64,000 nt of DNA from Yoonia sp. G8-12 (GCF_038443675.1 NZ_CP151762.1:3410001-3474000); one strand, 5' to 3'; positions 8,403 through 17,261 are shown, counted from the stretch's first letter. Made by a program: numbers and translations. The notes: generated by a model not told the origin, from the letters alone.

Positions 8403-9122
8403 ATGCGCAAACTTTTGGCCACCGTGCTTGTGACACTTCTGCCTTTCGGAGCAATGGCGCAGCCTTTGTCGGACGAAGATATCAAAGCGCTGGCGCTTGA
8501 GGCAATCCGTGAGAATCCGCAGATCATCATGGAAGCAATCGCGCTCTTGGAAGAGCAACGCAGTGAAGCACAGGCGGTCGCGCAAGCCGACACCTTGCTC
8601 CGTCAGCGCGCGTTTCTTGAAGCCGATCCAAATGCACCATTCGTCGGCAATCCTGACGCAGGCACCGTGATCGTCGAGTTTTTTGATTATAACTGCCCTT
8701 ACTGCAAACGTGCTGCCGCTGACGTGAAAGCGCTGATCGCGGCAGATGATGACGTGCGCGTGGTTTACCGCGAATGGCCCATCTTGGGTGAAGGTTCTGT
8801 TCTTGCATCGCGGGCTGCGCTGGCGGCGCGCAACCAAGGCAAATATGAAGAAATGCACTGGGGTTTGATGGAAATGCGCGGGCGTGCTGAAGAAGCGTCG
8901 ATCCTTGCTCTTGCGCGGTCCATTGGTCTGGATGTTGAGCAACTGCGCGTGGATATGCAAAGCGATGAGGTGAATAGCCATATTGCTGCGTCCGACCAAC
9001 TTGCACAAAACCTGGGCTTTACTGGCACGCCTGCCTTTGTGATTGGCGATGCTTTGGTGCCCGGCGCGATCCCGCTGGCCGAACTACAGCAATACATCGC
9101 AGAGGCGCGGGCGGCAGAATAA
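8403..9122 (+). CDS. DsbA-family periplasmic thiol-disulfide oxidoreductase
   Basis: From the ATG at 8403 the product has 239 residues and begins with a signal peptide (MRKLLATVLVTLLPFGAMA, cut before Q20). The frame is open back to 8331, but that would put extra residues before the signal peptide. Residues about 20-75 form a helical stretch, followed by a thioredoxin-like fold with the redox pair C98-PY-C101 (FDYNCPYCKRA) and a cis-proline region (GFTGTPAFVIG). This resembles the DsbA/ScsC/Com1 type rather than classical DsbA with CPHC. Placement immediately before copA is suggestive because ScsC-like proteins protect against copper stress, but the copA promoter separates the two transcripts. 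Confidence 0.92.
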   Translation: MRKLLATVLVTLLPFGAMAQPLSDEDIKALALEAIRENPQIIMEAIALLEEQRSEAQAVAQADTLLRQRAFLEADPNAPFVGNPDAGTVIVEFFDYNCPYCKRAAADVKALIAADDDVRVVYREWPILGEGSVLASRAALAARNQGKYEEMHWGLMEMRGRAEEASILALARSIGLDVEQLRVDMQSDEVNSHIAASDQLAQNLGFTGTPAFVIGDALVPGAIPLAELQQYIAEARAAE

Positions 9123-9134
9123 ACTGATGTCCCC

Positions 9135-9165
9135 TTGACCTTCCAGTGAGTGGAAGGCCTATCTA
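9135..9165 (+). promoter_or_regulatory. copA promoter with MerR-type copper operator
   Basis: A -35 TTGACC (9135-9140) and a -10 TATCTA (9160-9165) are separated by 19 bp, the overlong spacer that MerR-family activators correct by distorting DNA. Within it lies the perfect inverted repeat CCTTCCA-GTGAG-TGGAAGG (9139-9157), the classic CueR/HmrR operator pattern. The regulator gene is co-transcribed downstream, giving autoregulation. Confidence 0.93.
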
Positions 9166-9190
9166 AGGCGTGAAGCAGAGGTAACACGCC

Positions 9191-11683
9191 ATGACACAGA
9201 GCTCTCTCACACTCCAAATTTCGAAACTTTCCTGCGGATCTTGCGTCGCGCGGGCGGAAAAAGCGTTGCACGCCGTGAATGGCGTTGATGGCGTTGCGGT
9301 GAACCTTGCCTCGGAAACGGCAGCGGTCAGTTTTGACAGCCCCGCGACCCCCGTAACGATCACGCAGGCCCTATCTGCCGCAGGATACCCTGCCGTCGAG
9401 GATCAGGTGAAGCTGGATATCACCAACATGAGCTGCGGGTCCTGCGTGGCGCGGGTGGAAAAAGCACTTGCCGCGGCACCTGCGGTCACTGACGTGTCCG
9501 TCAACCTCGCGTCCGAGACGGCGATTGTGAAATTCTTTGCCGGTGCCACAACACCGCAAGCCGTGGCCAAAGCGGCGACTGATGCGGGGTACCCAGCAAA
9601 GTTGCACAGCGAGGCTGAACCAAAAGATGATCATAAAGCGGTTGAGATGGCGGCCTTGCGCCGCCACCTGACGATTGCTGCCGTTCTGACAGCGCCGGTC
9701 TTTGTGGTTGAGATGGGTGGCCATTTCATCCCGGGCGTTCATGACTTGGTACACCAGTACATCGGGATGCAAACAAGCTGGGTCTTGCAGTTCGTTCTTG
9801 TGACGCTCGTGCTGGCCTGGCCGGGCCGGTTCTTTTTCACCCAAGGCCTGCCCGCTTTGTTCAAGGGCGCGCCTGATATGAATGCATTGGTTGCGATGGG
9901 GACAGGTGCGGCGTGGGCGTTTTCAACAGTGGCCACGTTCTTTCCGGCCCTACTACCAGCAGGCACACGCGCTGTTTACTTCGAAGCGGCCGCTGTCATC
10001 GTTACGCTGATCTTGCTGGGCCGTTTCCTTGAGGCACGTGCCAAGGGCAAAACCGGTGAGGCGATCCGCAGGCTCGTTGGTCTGCAACCCAAGACCGCAT
10101 ACAAAATGCAAGACGGTATGGCCGTCGAAGTGCCGATTTCACAGATTGTCGTCGGAGATATCCTGCGCGTGCGTCCCGGTGAGCGGATTGCGGTGGATGG
10201 TGTCGTCGTGGAGGGCAGTTCATTCGTTGATGAAAGCATGATTACGGGTGAGCCCCTTCCAGTTGAAAAAGCCAGCAATGATCCTGTCACTGGCGGTACG
10301 GTGAACGGAACAGGTGGATTTACGTTCCGGGTAGCGCAGGTGGGGGCAGACACCATGCTCGCGCAGATCATCCGTATGGTTGAGGACGCACAAGGTGCCA
10401 AACTGCCTATTCAGGACCTTGTGAACCGCGTAACGCTTTGGTTCGTGCCAGTTGTGTTGGTGCTGGCTGTTCTGACAGTGATCGGCTGGCTGATCTTTGG
10501 CCCTGATCCCGCACTCAGCTTCGCTTTGGTCGCGGGTGTGTCGGTCCTGATCGTCGCTTGTCCGTGTGCGATGGGTTTGGCCACACCAACCTCGATCATG
10601 GTGGGCACGGGCCGCGCGGCAGAACTGGGCGTGCTATTTCGCAAAGGCGATGCCTTGCAGGCCCTGCGTTCCGCGCAAATCGTGGCCTTTGACAAAACCG
10701 GTACGCTGACACGCGGGCGGCCAGAGGTAACGTCGGTGTTCCTGAATGCGGGCCTTGATGAAGCCGAAGTCATGGCGCGCGTTGCAGGTGTCGAGGCGTT
10801 GTCAGAGCATCCAATCGCAGAAGCCATCGTTCGCATGGCGCAGGAGAGAGGATATCGGATCGCCGCCGCATCAGACTTCAGCGCCGAAGCGGGCTTTGGT
10901 GTAACGGGGATGGTTGACGGCCAGACCGTCATGGTTGGGGCAGACCGCATGATGCAGCGCGCAGGCATTGCGATTGAGGCCTTCACAGACCAAGCCATAA
11001 AGATCGCAGCACAGGGTCAAACGCCGTTTTACGCCGCGATTGATGGGGCGCTGGTGGGGCTTATCGGGATTTCGGACCCGATCAAGCCAGAGACACCGGC
11101 GGCGATCAAAAAGCTTCAGAACATGGGGTTGAAGGTCGCGCTGATTACCGGCGACAATACCAAGACCGCCCATGCCATTGCCGCGCAGCTGGGGATCAAC
11201 ACGGTCATCGCCGAGGTGCTGCCAGATGGCAAAGTTGCCGCACTGCGTGATCTTGCGAAAGACGGTGCAAAGATCGCCTTCGTGGGTGACGGGATTAATG
11301 ATGCGCCAGCGCTTGCTGCGGCTGATGTCGGGATTGCCATTGGTACCGGTACCGACGTGGCGATTGAAAGCGCGGATGTGGTTTTGATGTCGGGCGACAT
11401 CAACGGCGTGTGTAACGCGTTTGAGATCAGCAGGCGGACTATGCGCAATATTCAGCAAAACCTGTTTTGGGCCTTTGCCTACAATACCGCGCTGATCCCC
11501 GTTGCTGCGGGTGCGCTCTATATCTTTGGTGGCCCGCTTTTGTCGCCGATGCTGGCGGCAGGGGCGATGGCGCTATCTAGCGTCTTTGTTCTGACCAATG
11601 CTTTGCGCTTGCGCTGGGTGGTGCCAGCCGCGCCGGTCCGGCAAGGCCGTGCTGAAATGGAACTGAAAGAGGCCACGGCATGA
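9191..11683 (+). CDS. copA: Cu(I)-exporting P-type ATPase CopA
   Basis: This 830-residue P1B-type ATPase pumps cytosolic Cu(I) across the inner membrane. It has two N-terminal HMA domains with CGSC metal sites (C15/C18 and C82/C85), the TGE motif of the actuator domain (MITGEPLPVEK), the transmembrane copper site C457-P-C459, the phosphorylated aspartate D501 in DKTGTLT, SEHPIAEAI in the nucleotide domain and GDGINDAPA from residue 699. The HMA sites are CGSC rather than the commoner CxxC with A or H. It is driven by the MerR-type promoter at 9135 and overlaps the copper regulator gene by four bases. Confidence 0.98.
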   Translation: MTQSSLTLQISKLSCGSCVARAEKALHAVNGVDGVAVNLASETAAVSFDSPATPVTITQALSAAGYPAVEDQVKLDITNMSCGSCVARVEKALAAAPAVTDVSVNLASETAIVKFFAGATTPQAVAKAATDAGYPAKLHSEAEPKDDHKAVEMAALRRHLTIAAVLTAPVFVVEMGGHFIPGVHDLVHQYIGMQTSWVLQFVLVTLVLAWPGRFFFTQGLPALFKGAPDMNALVAMGTGAAWAFSTVATFFPALLPAGTRAVYFEAAAVIVTLILLGRFLEARAKGKTGEAIRRLVGLQPKTAYKMQDGMAVEVPISQIVVGDILRVRPGERIAVDGVVVEGSSFVDESMITGEPLPVEKASNDPVTGGTVNGTGGFTFRVAQVGADTMLAQIIRMVEDAQGAKLPIQDLVNRVTLWFVPVVLVLAVLTVIGWLIFGPDPALSFALVAGVSVLIVACPCAMGLATPTSIMVGTGRAAELGVLFRKGDALQALRSAQIVAFDKTGTLTRGRPEVTSVFLNAGLDEAEVMARVAGVEALSEHPIAEAIVRMAQERGYRIAAASDFSAEAGFGVTGMVDGQTVMVGADRMMQRAGIAIEAFTDQAIKIAAQGQTPFYAAIDGALVGLIGISDPIKPETPAAIKKLQNMGLKVALITGDNTKTAHAIAAQLGINTVIAEVLPDGKVAALRDLAKDGAKIAFVGDGINDAPALAAADVGIAIGTGTDVAIESADVVLMSGDINGVCNAFEISRRTMRNIQQNLFWAFAYNTALIPVAAGALYIFGGPLLSPMLAAGAMALSSVFVLTNALRLRWVVPAAPVRQGRAEMELKEATA

Positions 11684-12069
11684 ATATTGGTGAAGCGGCT
11701 ACCAAGGCGGGTTTGCCTGCAAAGACGATCCGCTACTACGAAGATATCGGGCTGGTAAAACCGGGGCGCGACACAAACGGCTATCGCGCTTTTGCGCAGG
11801 CAGATATCCACAAACTGACATTTCTTGCACGCGCCCGGGCGCTGGGGTTCTCCATTGAGGACTGCCGAGACCTCCTTGCGCTCTGGGAAGACACGGGACG
11901 GGCCAGTGCGGATGTCCGCCAGATCGCGCAGGAACATCTTGCGCGGATTGAGGCGAAGATCGCGGACCTAGAGGATATGCGCGATACGCTAAAAACGCTG
12001 GTGCGCGATTGCGCGGGCGATGATCGCCCCGATTGCCCGATACTGAACCGGCTGGGCGACACCGCATAA
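11680..12069 (+). CDS. cueR: MerR-family Cu(I)-responsive regulator (CueR/HmrR type)
   Basis: The 129-residue protein begins with the MerR winged helix (MNIGEAATKAGLPAKTIRYY), has the long dimerisation helix at about 75-110 and ends with the metal-binding loop C111-X7-C119, the spacing that selects monovalent Cu/Ag in CueR. Its ATG overlaps the copA stop (ATGA), so regulator and pump are translationally coupled. It should bind the CCTTCCA/TGGAAGG operator at 9139-9157 and activate copA. A related promoter at 45791 suggests it may also control a cytochrome c. Confidence 0.95.
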   Translation: MNIGEAATKAGLPAKTIRYYEDIGLVKPGRDTNGYRAFAQADIHKLTFLARARALGFSIEDCRDLLALWEDTGRASADVRQIAQEHLARIEAKIADLEDMRDTLKTLVRDCAGDDRPDCPILNRLGDTA

Positions 12070-12071
12070 AG

Positions 12072-12104
12072 AAAAACCCCCGCCTGATTGCTCAGCCGGG
12101 GGTT
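12072..12104. terminator. Bidirectional terminator between cueR and rpsU
   Basis: AACCCCCG (12075-12082) pairs with CGGGGGTT (12097-12104). Read on the minus strand the stem is followed by TTTTTC, so it mainly terminates rpsU; it can also stop cueR transcription. Confidence 0.85.
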
Positions 12105-12129
12105 CGTTGTCGTAACGTCGAAAAGATGC

Positions 12130-12336
12130 TTAGAGCATACCTTCGCGCTGGAGCTTCTTGCGCGCCAGCTTACGCTGACGGCGGATCGCTTCTGCTTTCT
12201 CACGCGCTTTGCGGATCGAAGGCTTTTCGAAATGTTGCTTGAGCTTCATTTCACGAAAAACGCCCTCACGCTGAAGTTTCTTCTTCAGAGCACGCAACGC
12301 CTGATCGACGTTGTTATCACGAACACTAACCTGCAT
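12130..12336 (-). CDS. rpsU: 30S ribosomal protein S21
   Basis: The 68-residue, strongly basic protein matches bS21 along its whole length (MQVSVRDNNVDQALRALKKK; KPSIRKAREKAEAIRRQRK). It sits at the 16S platform near the anti-Shine-Dalgarno region and helps initiation. The gene is monocistronic with a terminator at 12072. Unusually, a GAAA-looped hairpin directly abuts the AUG (see 12337-12350). Confidence 0.98.
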   Translation of the reverse strand: MQVSVRDNNVDQALRALKKKLQREGVFREMKLKQHFEKPSIRKAREKAEAIRRQRKLARKKLQREGML

Positions 12337-12350
12337 GTGGTTTTCACCAC
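12337..12350 (-). promoter_or_regulatory. GNRA-loop hairpin abutting the rpsU start codon
   Basis: On the rpsU strand, GTGGT-GAAA-ACCAC folds into a 5-bp stem with a GAAA tetraloop whose last base touches the AUG. The purine-rich AGAGAGG ribosome site lies just 5' and partly inside the stem, too far from AUG unless the hairpin forms. It may be a translational control element; this is inferred from sequence alone. Confidence 0.5.
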
Positions 12351-12443
12351 CTCTCTAAGTTAAATTTGCAAAAATTGCAGGAAGTGGGCAGATAGCAAAG
12401 GTGGGCTAGTTTGTCTAGTGTTCACAGACAGCAGGAGATCATC

Positions 12444-13142
12444 ATGACTATTGCCCCCGTTGACCCGATTTTGGACCAACTTATAGACGCGGCATTGCCG
12501 CATGTGGCGTTTGATGGCTGGTCACCCGAGACACTTGCCGCAGCCACACGCGATGCAGAGGTTGACCCTGCCGTTGCCAAGGCTCTGTGTCCGCGTGGGG
12601 CAGTTGATCTGGCGATTGCCTATCATCATAAGGGCGACGCGGCCATGATTTCGGCACTGAAGGCGGCAGATCTTGCTGATATGCGGTTCCGCGACAAGGT
12701 CGCCCATGCCATCCGCCTGCGTTTGCAAGTGATTGACGATAAGGAAGCGGTGCGCCGTGGTACCACCCTGTTCGCGCTGCCGCATATGGCGGGGGATGGG
12801 GCCAAGTTGGTTTGGGGCACCGCCGATGCGATCTGGGACACGCTGGGTGACACGTCGCGCGATGCGAATTGGTACACCAAACGCATGACGCTTTCTGCTG
12901 TGTATAGTTCAGTGATTCTGTTTTGGCTGGGTGACGATAGTTTGAACATGCAGGCCACGGATGATTTCATCGACCGCCGCATTGATAATGTGATGCAGTT
13001 TGAAAAATTCAAAGCGCAGGCCAAGGCAAACCCGTTGTTCAAACCGTTTGCGGGCACGCTGGAACGCATGATGGGCGCGATCAAAGCGCCCTCGGCTGAT
13101 GCCGACCCTGATCTGCCGGGTGTCTGGCGTGATCCGCAGTAA
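12444..13142 (+). CDS. COQ9-family protein (ubiquinone biosynthesis)
   Basis: The 232-residue product starts at the ATG after a good AGGAG site (12433). It has the COQ9 domain, including the helical core with RFRDKVAHAIRLRLQ and the lipid-binding segment (LFWLGDDSLNMQATDDFIDRRIDNVM). In mitochondria COQ9 presents ubiquinone precursors to COQ7; alphaproteobacterial homologues are presumed to act in the same pathway. A quinone oxidoreductase-like gene follows after 12 bases, so they are probably co-transcribed. Confidence 0.93.
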   Translation: MTIAPVDPILDQLIDAALPHVAFDGWSPETLAAATRDAEVDPAVAKALCPRGAVDLAIAYHHKGDAAMISALKAADLADMRFRDKVAHAIRLRLQVIDDKEAVRRGTTLFALPHMAGDGAKLVWGTADAIWDTLGDTSRDANWYTKRMTLSAVYSSVILFWLGDDSLNMQATDDFIDRRIDNVMQFEKFKAQAKANPLFKPFAGTLERMMGAIKAPSADADPDLPGVWRDPQ

Positions 13143-13154
13143 GGACCAAAGTTG

Positions 13155-14129
13155 ATGAAGGCGATTGAGATTTCTACGCCCGGCGGGCCTGATGTGCTGA
13201 CGCTGACAGAGCGGCCCATGCCGGAACCTGCCCATGATCAGGTTGTAATCAAAGTGGCCTTTGCAGGCGTGAACCGTCCTGATGCATTGCAACGTGCTGG
13301 GCTTTATAACCCGCCAAAAGGGGCCAGTGATCTTCCCGGGCTCGAAGCATCGGGCGAGGTCGTATCGTGCGGGGCAGGGGTAACCGCGTTACGCGTGGGC
13401 GATCCCGTCTGTGCGCTCTTGCCTGGCGGTGGTTACGCCGAATATGTCGCGACCCCTGCCGCCCATTGTCTCCCCATTCCCGAAGGTCTGACGCTCAGAC
13501 AAGCGGCGTGCCTGCCTGAGACTTTCTTTACCGTCTGGTCCAACGTCTTCATGCGCGGCGGACTACAAGCGGGGCAGCGGTTCTTGGTGCATGGCGGCTC
13601 ATCAGGGATCGGCACGACGGCTATTCAGTTGGCCAAAGCATTCGGTGCGCGCGTCTTTGCCACGGCGGGATCGGATGACAAATGTGCGGCTTGCGTAGGT
13701 TTGGGTGCAGAAGCTGCGTTTAACTACCGAGAAGACGATTTTGTTGAAAAAGTACAAGCGGTCGGGGGTGCGGACCTCATACTCGACATGGTGGGTGGCC
13801 CTTATATCCAGCGCAACCTGAAGGCTTTGGCGGATGATGGACAACTGGTGCAGATTGCATTTCTGCAAGGACCTAAAGTGGAACTCAATCTCGTACAGTT
13901 GATGACCCGCCGCCTGACGATCACAGGCTCAACCCTGCGACCGCAGTCCGATCTGGCAAAGGCGCGGATTGCGGACCAGCTGCGCGCACAGGTCTGGCCA
14001 CTGCTAGCAGTAGGTAAAGTGGCTCCTGTGATGGATCAGGAATTTGCGCTGAAAGACGCCGCCGCGGCACATGCGCGCATGGAAAGTAGCGCGCACATCG
14101 GCAAGATCGTTCTGAAGGTCAGCGCTTAA
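13155..14129 (+). CDS. NAD(P)H quinone oxidoreductase, zinc-independent MDR family
   Basis: The 324-residue medium-chain dehydrogenase/reductase has the N-terminal GroES-like domain (GVNRPDALQRAGLYNPP; LPGLEASGEV) and the Rossmann domain with the NADP-binding motif HGGSSGIGTTAIQLAKAFG. The catalytic-zinc and structural-zinc cysteines of alcohol dehydrogenases are absent, which places it with PIG3/QOR-type quinone or enone reductases. ATG 13155 follows AAGGA (13141); a TTG three bases earlier is less likely. Its end overlaps the convergent rnhA by 11 bases. Confidence 0.93.
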   Translation: MKAIEISTPGGPDVLTLTERPMPEPAHDQVVIKVAFAGVNRPDALQRAGLYNPPKGASDLPGLEASGEVVSCGAGVTALRVGDPVCALLPGGGYAEYVATPAAHCLPIPEGLTLRQAACLPETFFTVWSNVFMRGGLQAGQRFLVHGGSSGIGTTAIQLAKAFGARVFATAGSDDKCAACVGLGAEAAFNYREDDFVEKVQAVGGADLILDMVGGPYIQRNLKALADDGQLVQIAFLQGPKVELNLVQLMTRRLTITGSTLRPQSDLAKARIADQLRAQVWPLLAVGKVAPVMDQEFALKDAAAAHARMESSAHIGKIVLKVSA

Positions 14130-14571
14130 ACGGTGCCATGCCAGCGCGGGCCAACTCATCGGCCTTCTCATTTTCGGGGTGGCCTGCGTGGCCTTTGACC
14201 CATTCCCATGTGACGTCATGGCGCTTGGTCGCCTGATCCAGCCGCCGCCAGAGGTCTTCGTTCTTTACCGGTTTATTGGCGGCGGTTTTCCATCCGCGCG
14301 CCTTCCAGCCGTGAATCCATTTGGTGATTCCGTCTTTAACATAAACGCTATCGGTGATGATGGTGAGCGCCGTGTCACGATCAAGCGTTTCAAGCGCGGT
14401 AATCGCGGCCAGCAATTCCATGCGATTGTTCGTCGTTTCCACCTCACCGCCTGAAAGCTCGCGTTGTTTCACGACGGTGTCACCGTCGCGCGCGATCAGT
14501 AACGCACCCCAACCGCCAGGGCCCGGATTGCCCGAGCAGGCACCATCTGTGTAAGCATAGAGTTTTGGCAT
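14119..14571 (-). CDS. rnhA: Ribonuclease HI
   Basis: The 150-residue protein is a complete RNase HI that removes the RNA strand of RNA-DNA hybrids. The four carboxylates are visible: D9 (YTDGACSGNPGPGGW), E52 (NNRMELLAAI), D74 (IITDSVYV) and D138 (NEKADELA); the basic handle region (KWIHGWKARGWK) is also present. It lies downstream of a methyltransferase gene on the same strand, two bases apart, and overlaps the convergent oxidoreductase gene. Confidence 0.98.
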   Translation of the reverse strand: MPKLYAYTDGACSGNPGPGGWGALLIARDGDTVVKQRELSGGEVETTNNRMELLAAITALETLDRDTALTIITDSVYVKDGITKWIHGWKARGWKTAANKPVKNEDLWRRLDQATKRHDVTWEWVKGHAGHPENEKADELARAGMAPFKR

Positions 14572-14573
14572 GA

Positions 14574-15167
14574 TCAGGTCTTTTGTCCGCGCATGATGAC
14601 GAAGGGGTCCAGTGTACCGGCAAGGCCCGCTTCGGTTCCCTCTTTGGTATAGGTCACCTGATAGCCTGCCGATGTCAGCAGCGCCATAAGCGCATCGACG
14701 GTGACGTAGGTGTAGAGTCTGTTAATTTTGTCGCGCGCGATTCCGGTGCCTGTTTTCATGCCCACATGAATTACGCCGCCTGGTTTGGTTGCCTTGAAGA
14801 GAGCATCGAAATGACGTGGCAGATCATCGGGCGCTGCGTGCAGCAGGCTGAAATTGGCCCAGATACCGTCGTAGATCTCATGGCCTTCAATCTCGTTAAA
14901 TTCGCCCAGTCGCGCAGGAAGCCCGAATTTCTCCTTGGCAATTTTAATCATGCCTTGCGATGCGTCCACCGGATCAGGCACCAGCCCTGCCGCGCGCATA
15001 TGCGCCGATGCTGTCCCTGGTCCGCATCCCAAATCAAGCACGTGGCCCCCTTTCGGGATCAGGTCTATGAAAGTCTGCAGCGTCGTGTCGGGTGTGTCGC
15101 TTGAGACCATCTGCGCATAGTCCGCCGCTTTGGCATCATAGATGGCGATGGTGCGCGCATCCGCCAT
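14574..15167 (-). CDS. Class I SAM-dependent methyltransferase
   Basis: From the ATG at 15167 the protein has 197 residues. It carries the SAM-binding motif I VLDLGCGPGTASAHM and later motifs DPVDASQGMIKIA and WANFSLLHAAPDDLPRH, as in small-molecule methyltransferases of the UbiE/Tam type. The frame is open to 15425, but that part overlaps the next gene antiparallel in sense only and lacks domain features. The ATG shares one base with the stop of the upstream DUF3429 gene. The substrate is not recognisable. Confidence 0.92.
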   Translation of the reverse strand: MADARTIAIYDAKAADYAQMVSSDTPDTTLQTFIDLIPKGGHVLDLGCGPGTASAHMRAAGLVPDPVDASQGMIKIAKEKFGLPARLGEFNEIEGHEIYDGIWANFSLLHAAPDDLPRHFDALFKATKPGGVIHVGMKTGTGIARDKINRLYTYVTVDALMALLTSAGYQVTYTKEGTEAGLAGTLDPFVIMRGQKT

Positions 15168-15616
15168 CAGAAGACTAATGGCAGGAATGAGATGATGACG
15201 ATCGCTGTCAGCAATCCGCGCAGGTGCATCCACCATACGGGTGCGAGGCCGAGGCGCCAGAAATGCCAGTCCAGCAAAAGCAGCCCCAGAAAGCCGACGA
15301 TCAGGTTCACCGCCGCCGTTGTCGGTCCGCCGCCTGTCATGAAAAACGCCCAAAGCGCGGGGATTACTGACAGGACATAGCTGGCGGTCGCCATCTGGCC
15401 TGTGGCTTTGGTGGCAAAGCCCCACAGGACCCCTGACATGAACGAAAGGATAATCGCGCCATAGAAAAGCTGCACGTAAGGGCCGATAAAACGCCCGCCG
15501 AGCGTCATCTGTCCCCAGATTGCAAGGTCAGGCAGCACAACCGTCGCAGCCCCCCAAAGAAACGGGAGCAGCCCTGCGAGGCCAAGCAAGAGTGCGGAGC
15601 GGGGGATCATGTTCAT
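15167..15616 (-). CDS. DUF3429 membrane protein
   Basis: The 149-residue hydrophobic protein has about five transmembrane helices and matches DUF3429 proteins (RSALLLGLAGLLPFLWGA; GVLWGFATKA), found widely in proteobacteria without known function. It sits in an ispH-DUF3429-methyltransferase-rnhA run read from the minus strand, seven bases after ispH and overlapping the methyltransferase start by one base, so it is probably co-transcribed with ispH. Confidence 0.9.
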   Translation of the reverse strand: MNMIPRSALLLGLAGLLPFLWGAATVVLPDLAIWGQMTLGGRFIGPYVQLFYGAIILSFMSGVLWGFATKATGQMATASYVLSVIPALWAFFMTGGGPTTAAVNLIVGFLGLLLLDWHFWRLGLAPVWWMHLRGLLTAIVIISFLPLVF

Positions 15617-15623
15617 AGGTTGA

Positions 15624-16574
15624 TCACGCAGGTTCCCGCAGCACGCGCGGCACTTTGAATTCGACGTTTTCTTCTGCAGTCACGACCATTTCGACGGTCG
15701 TATCATAGCGGTCTTTGAAGGCGTCGATCACTTCGGCGATCAAGACCTCTGGGGCCGATGCGCCCGCCGTGATCCCCATCGAAGTGATCCCTTCAAGCGC
15801 GCGCCAGTCGATGTCTGTGGCGCGTTGGACCAGCTGCGCGTAATTGCATCCGGCGCGCGCGCCCACTTCGACCAAACGCTTGGAGTTCGAGGAGTTTGGC
15901 GCACCGACTACCAGCATCGCATCGCATTTCGGGGCCATCGCTTTGACCGCTTCCTGCCGGTTGGTGGTGGCGTAGCAGATATCTTCCTTGTGCGGTCCGA
16001 CGATGCCGGGGAAACGGGCGTGAAGGGCCGCGACGATATCTGCGGTGTCATCCACAGAAAGGGTGGTTTGTGTGACAAAGGCCAGACGTGAAGGATCGCG
16101 CACCTCAACGGTTGCGACGTCTGCAACGGTCTCGACCAAAAGCACTTCGCCCTCGGGCAGTTGGCCCATTGTGCCGACTGTTTCAGGGTGACCCTTATGG
16201 CCGATCATGATCATTTGCAGGCCGTTGTCCGCATGGCGCTGGGCCTCGATATGCACTTTGCTGACAAGCGGGCAGGTCGCGTCCACATAGACCATCTCGC
16301 GCTGGGCGGCGGTGGCAGGGACTGCTTTGGGCACGCCATGGGCGGAAAAGATCACGGGGCGGTCATCAGGACATTCGTCCAGCTCTTCCACAAAGACCGC
16401 GCCCTTGTCGCGCAGGGCATCAACGACGAATTTGTTGTGTACAATCTCGTGGCGCACATAGACGGGTGCGCCCCACTTTTCTAACGCCATCTCGACGATC
16501 TTGATGGCGCGATCGACGCCAGCACAGAATCCGCGCGGGGCGGCGAGATAGAGCGTAAGGGGTGGTTTGGTCAT
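15624..16574 (-). CDS. ispH: 4-hydroxy-3-methylbut-2-enyl diphosphate reductase
   Basis: The 316-residue 4Fe-4S enzyme makes IPP and DMAPP in the last step of the MEP isoprenoid pathway. The three cluster cysteines are visible in PRGFCAGVDRAI, VDATCPLVSKVH and EDICYATTNRQ, with the substrate-binding AHGVPKAV and TQTTLS and C-terminal SNSKRLVEV motifs. The start at 16574 follows GGAG by nine bases; an upstream extension to 16673 in the same frame lacks family features. It heads a minus-strand operon that includes DUF3429, a methyltransferase and rnhA. Confidence 0.98.
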   Translation of the reverse strand: MTKPPLTLYLAAPRGFCAGVDRAIKIVEMALEKWGAPVYVRHEIVHNKFVVDALRDKGAVFVEELDECPDDRPVIFSAHGVPKAVPATAAQREMVYVDATCPLVSKVHIEAQRHADNGLQMIMIGHKGHPETVGTMGQLPEGEVLLVETVADVATVEVRDPSRLAFVTQTTLSVDDTADIVAALHARFPGIVGPHKEDICYATTNRQEAVKAMAPKCDAMLVVGAPNSSNSKRLVEVGARAGCNYAQLVQRATDIDWRALEGITSMGITAGASAPEVLIAEVIDAFKDRYDTTVEMVVTAEENVEFKVPRVLREPA

Positions 16575-16685
16575 CTTGATCTCCGGTTTCAGCACCAGAG
16601 GTAAGGGTTTGATGCAGGCAGGTCCAGTATCAGATGCTGCGACGCATTGAGGCGCGGGGTGGACGCACCTCAATGCGATAGCAGT

Positions 16686-17261
16686 TTAGTCGTCGTTAGA
16701 GGCGTCATCGTCCTGCGTCTCAACCCGTGGTTCACGTGTTGGACGGCCAACGACATCGCGCAATTCGTCGAGTTCGATGAAATTGTCGGCCTGACGGCGC
16801 AGCTCGTCTGCGATCATTGGCGGCTGGCTGCGAATCGTCGAGACGACCGAGACACGCACGCCTTTGCGTTGCAGTGCTTCGACCAGTGGGCGAAAATCGC
16901 CGTCGCCGGAAAACAATACAACGTGATCGACATGAGGCGCGAGTTCCATGGCATCGACCGTAAGCTCGATATCCATGTTTCCTTTCACCTTACGCCGGCC
17001 CATACTGTCGGTGTATTCTTTGGCCGGTTTGGTCACCATCGTGAAGCCGTTATAATTCAGCCAATCCACGAGTGGGCGGATCGGTGAATATTCATCGTTT
17101 TCCAGCAGTGCGGTGTAGTAAAACGCGCGAAGCATTTTTCCGCGGCGCATGAATTCCTGCCGCAGGAGTTTATAATCGATGTCAAACCCGAGCGATTTTG
17201 CTGCGGCATATAGATTTGAACCATCGATGAAGAGCGCTAATCGCTCGTCCCGATAAAACAT
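16686..17261 (-). CDS. NYN domain (LabA/DUF88-type) protein
   Basis: The 191-residue protein has a PIN-like NYN domain with the acidic nuclease-type residues in LFIDGSNLYAAAK, KGNMDIELTVDAM and LFSGDGDFRPLVEAL. Such proteins are thought to be metal-dependent ribonucleases; LabA-type members are linked to RNA turnover. An acidic tail (DDDASNDD) follows. ATG 17261 is chosen because GGAAGGA lies about seven bases upstream; the frame is open to 17327. It is divergent from folK, with their promoters in 17262-17371. Confidence 0.93.
   Translation of the reverse strand: MFYRDERLALFIDGSNLYAAAKSLGFDIDYKLLRQEFMRRGKMLRAFYYTALLENDEYSPIRPLVDWLNYNGFTMVTKPAKEYTDSMGRRKVKGNMDIELTVDAMELAPHVDHVVLFSGDGDFRPLVEALQRKGVRVSVVSTIRSQPPMIADELRRQADNFIELDELRDVVGRPTREPRVETQDDDASNDD

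Noticed and set aside
14574..15425. Longer form of the methyltransferase (283 codons)
   Set aside because: The extra N-terminal codons overlap the DUF3429 gene in another frame and lack the methyltransferase fold; the ATG at 15167 is coupled to the upstream stop.
15624..16673. Longer IspH (349 codons)
   Set aside because: The first 33 codons are unlike IspH; the ATG at 16574 has a GGAG ribosome site and the family N-terminus.
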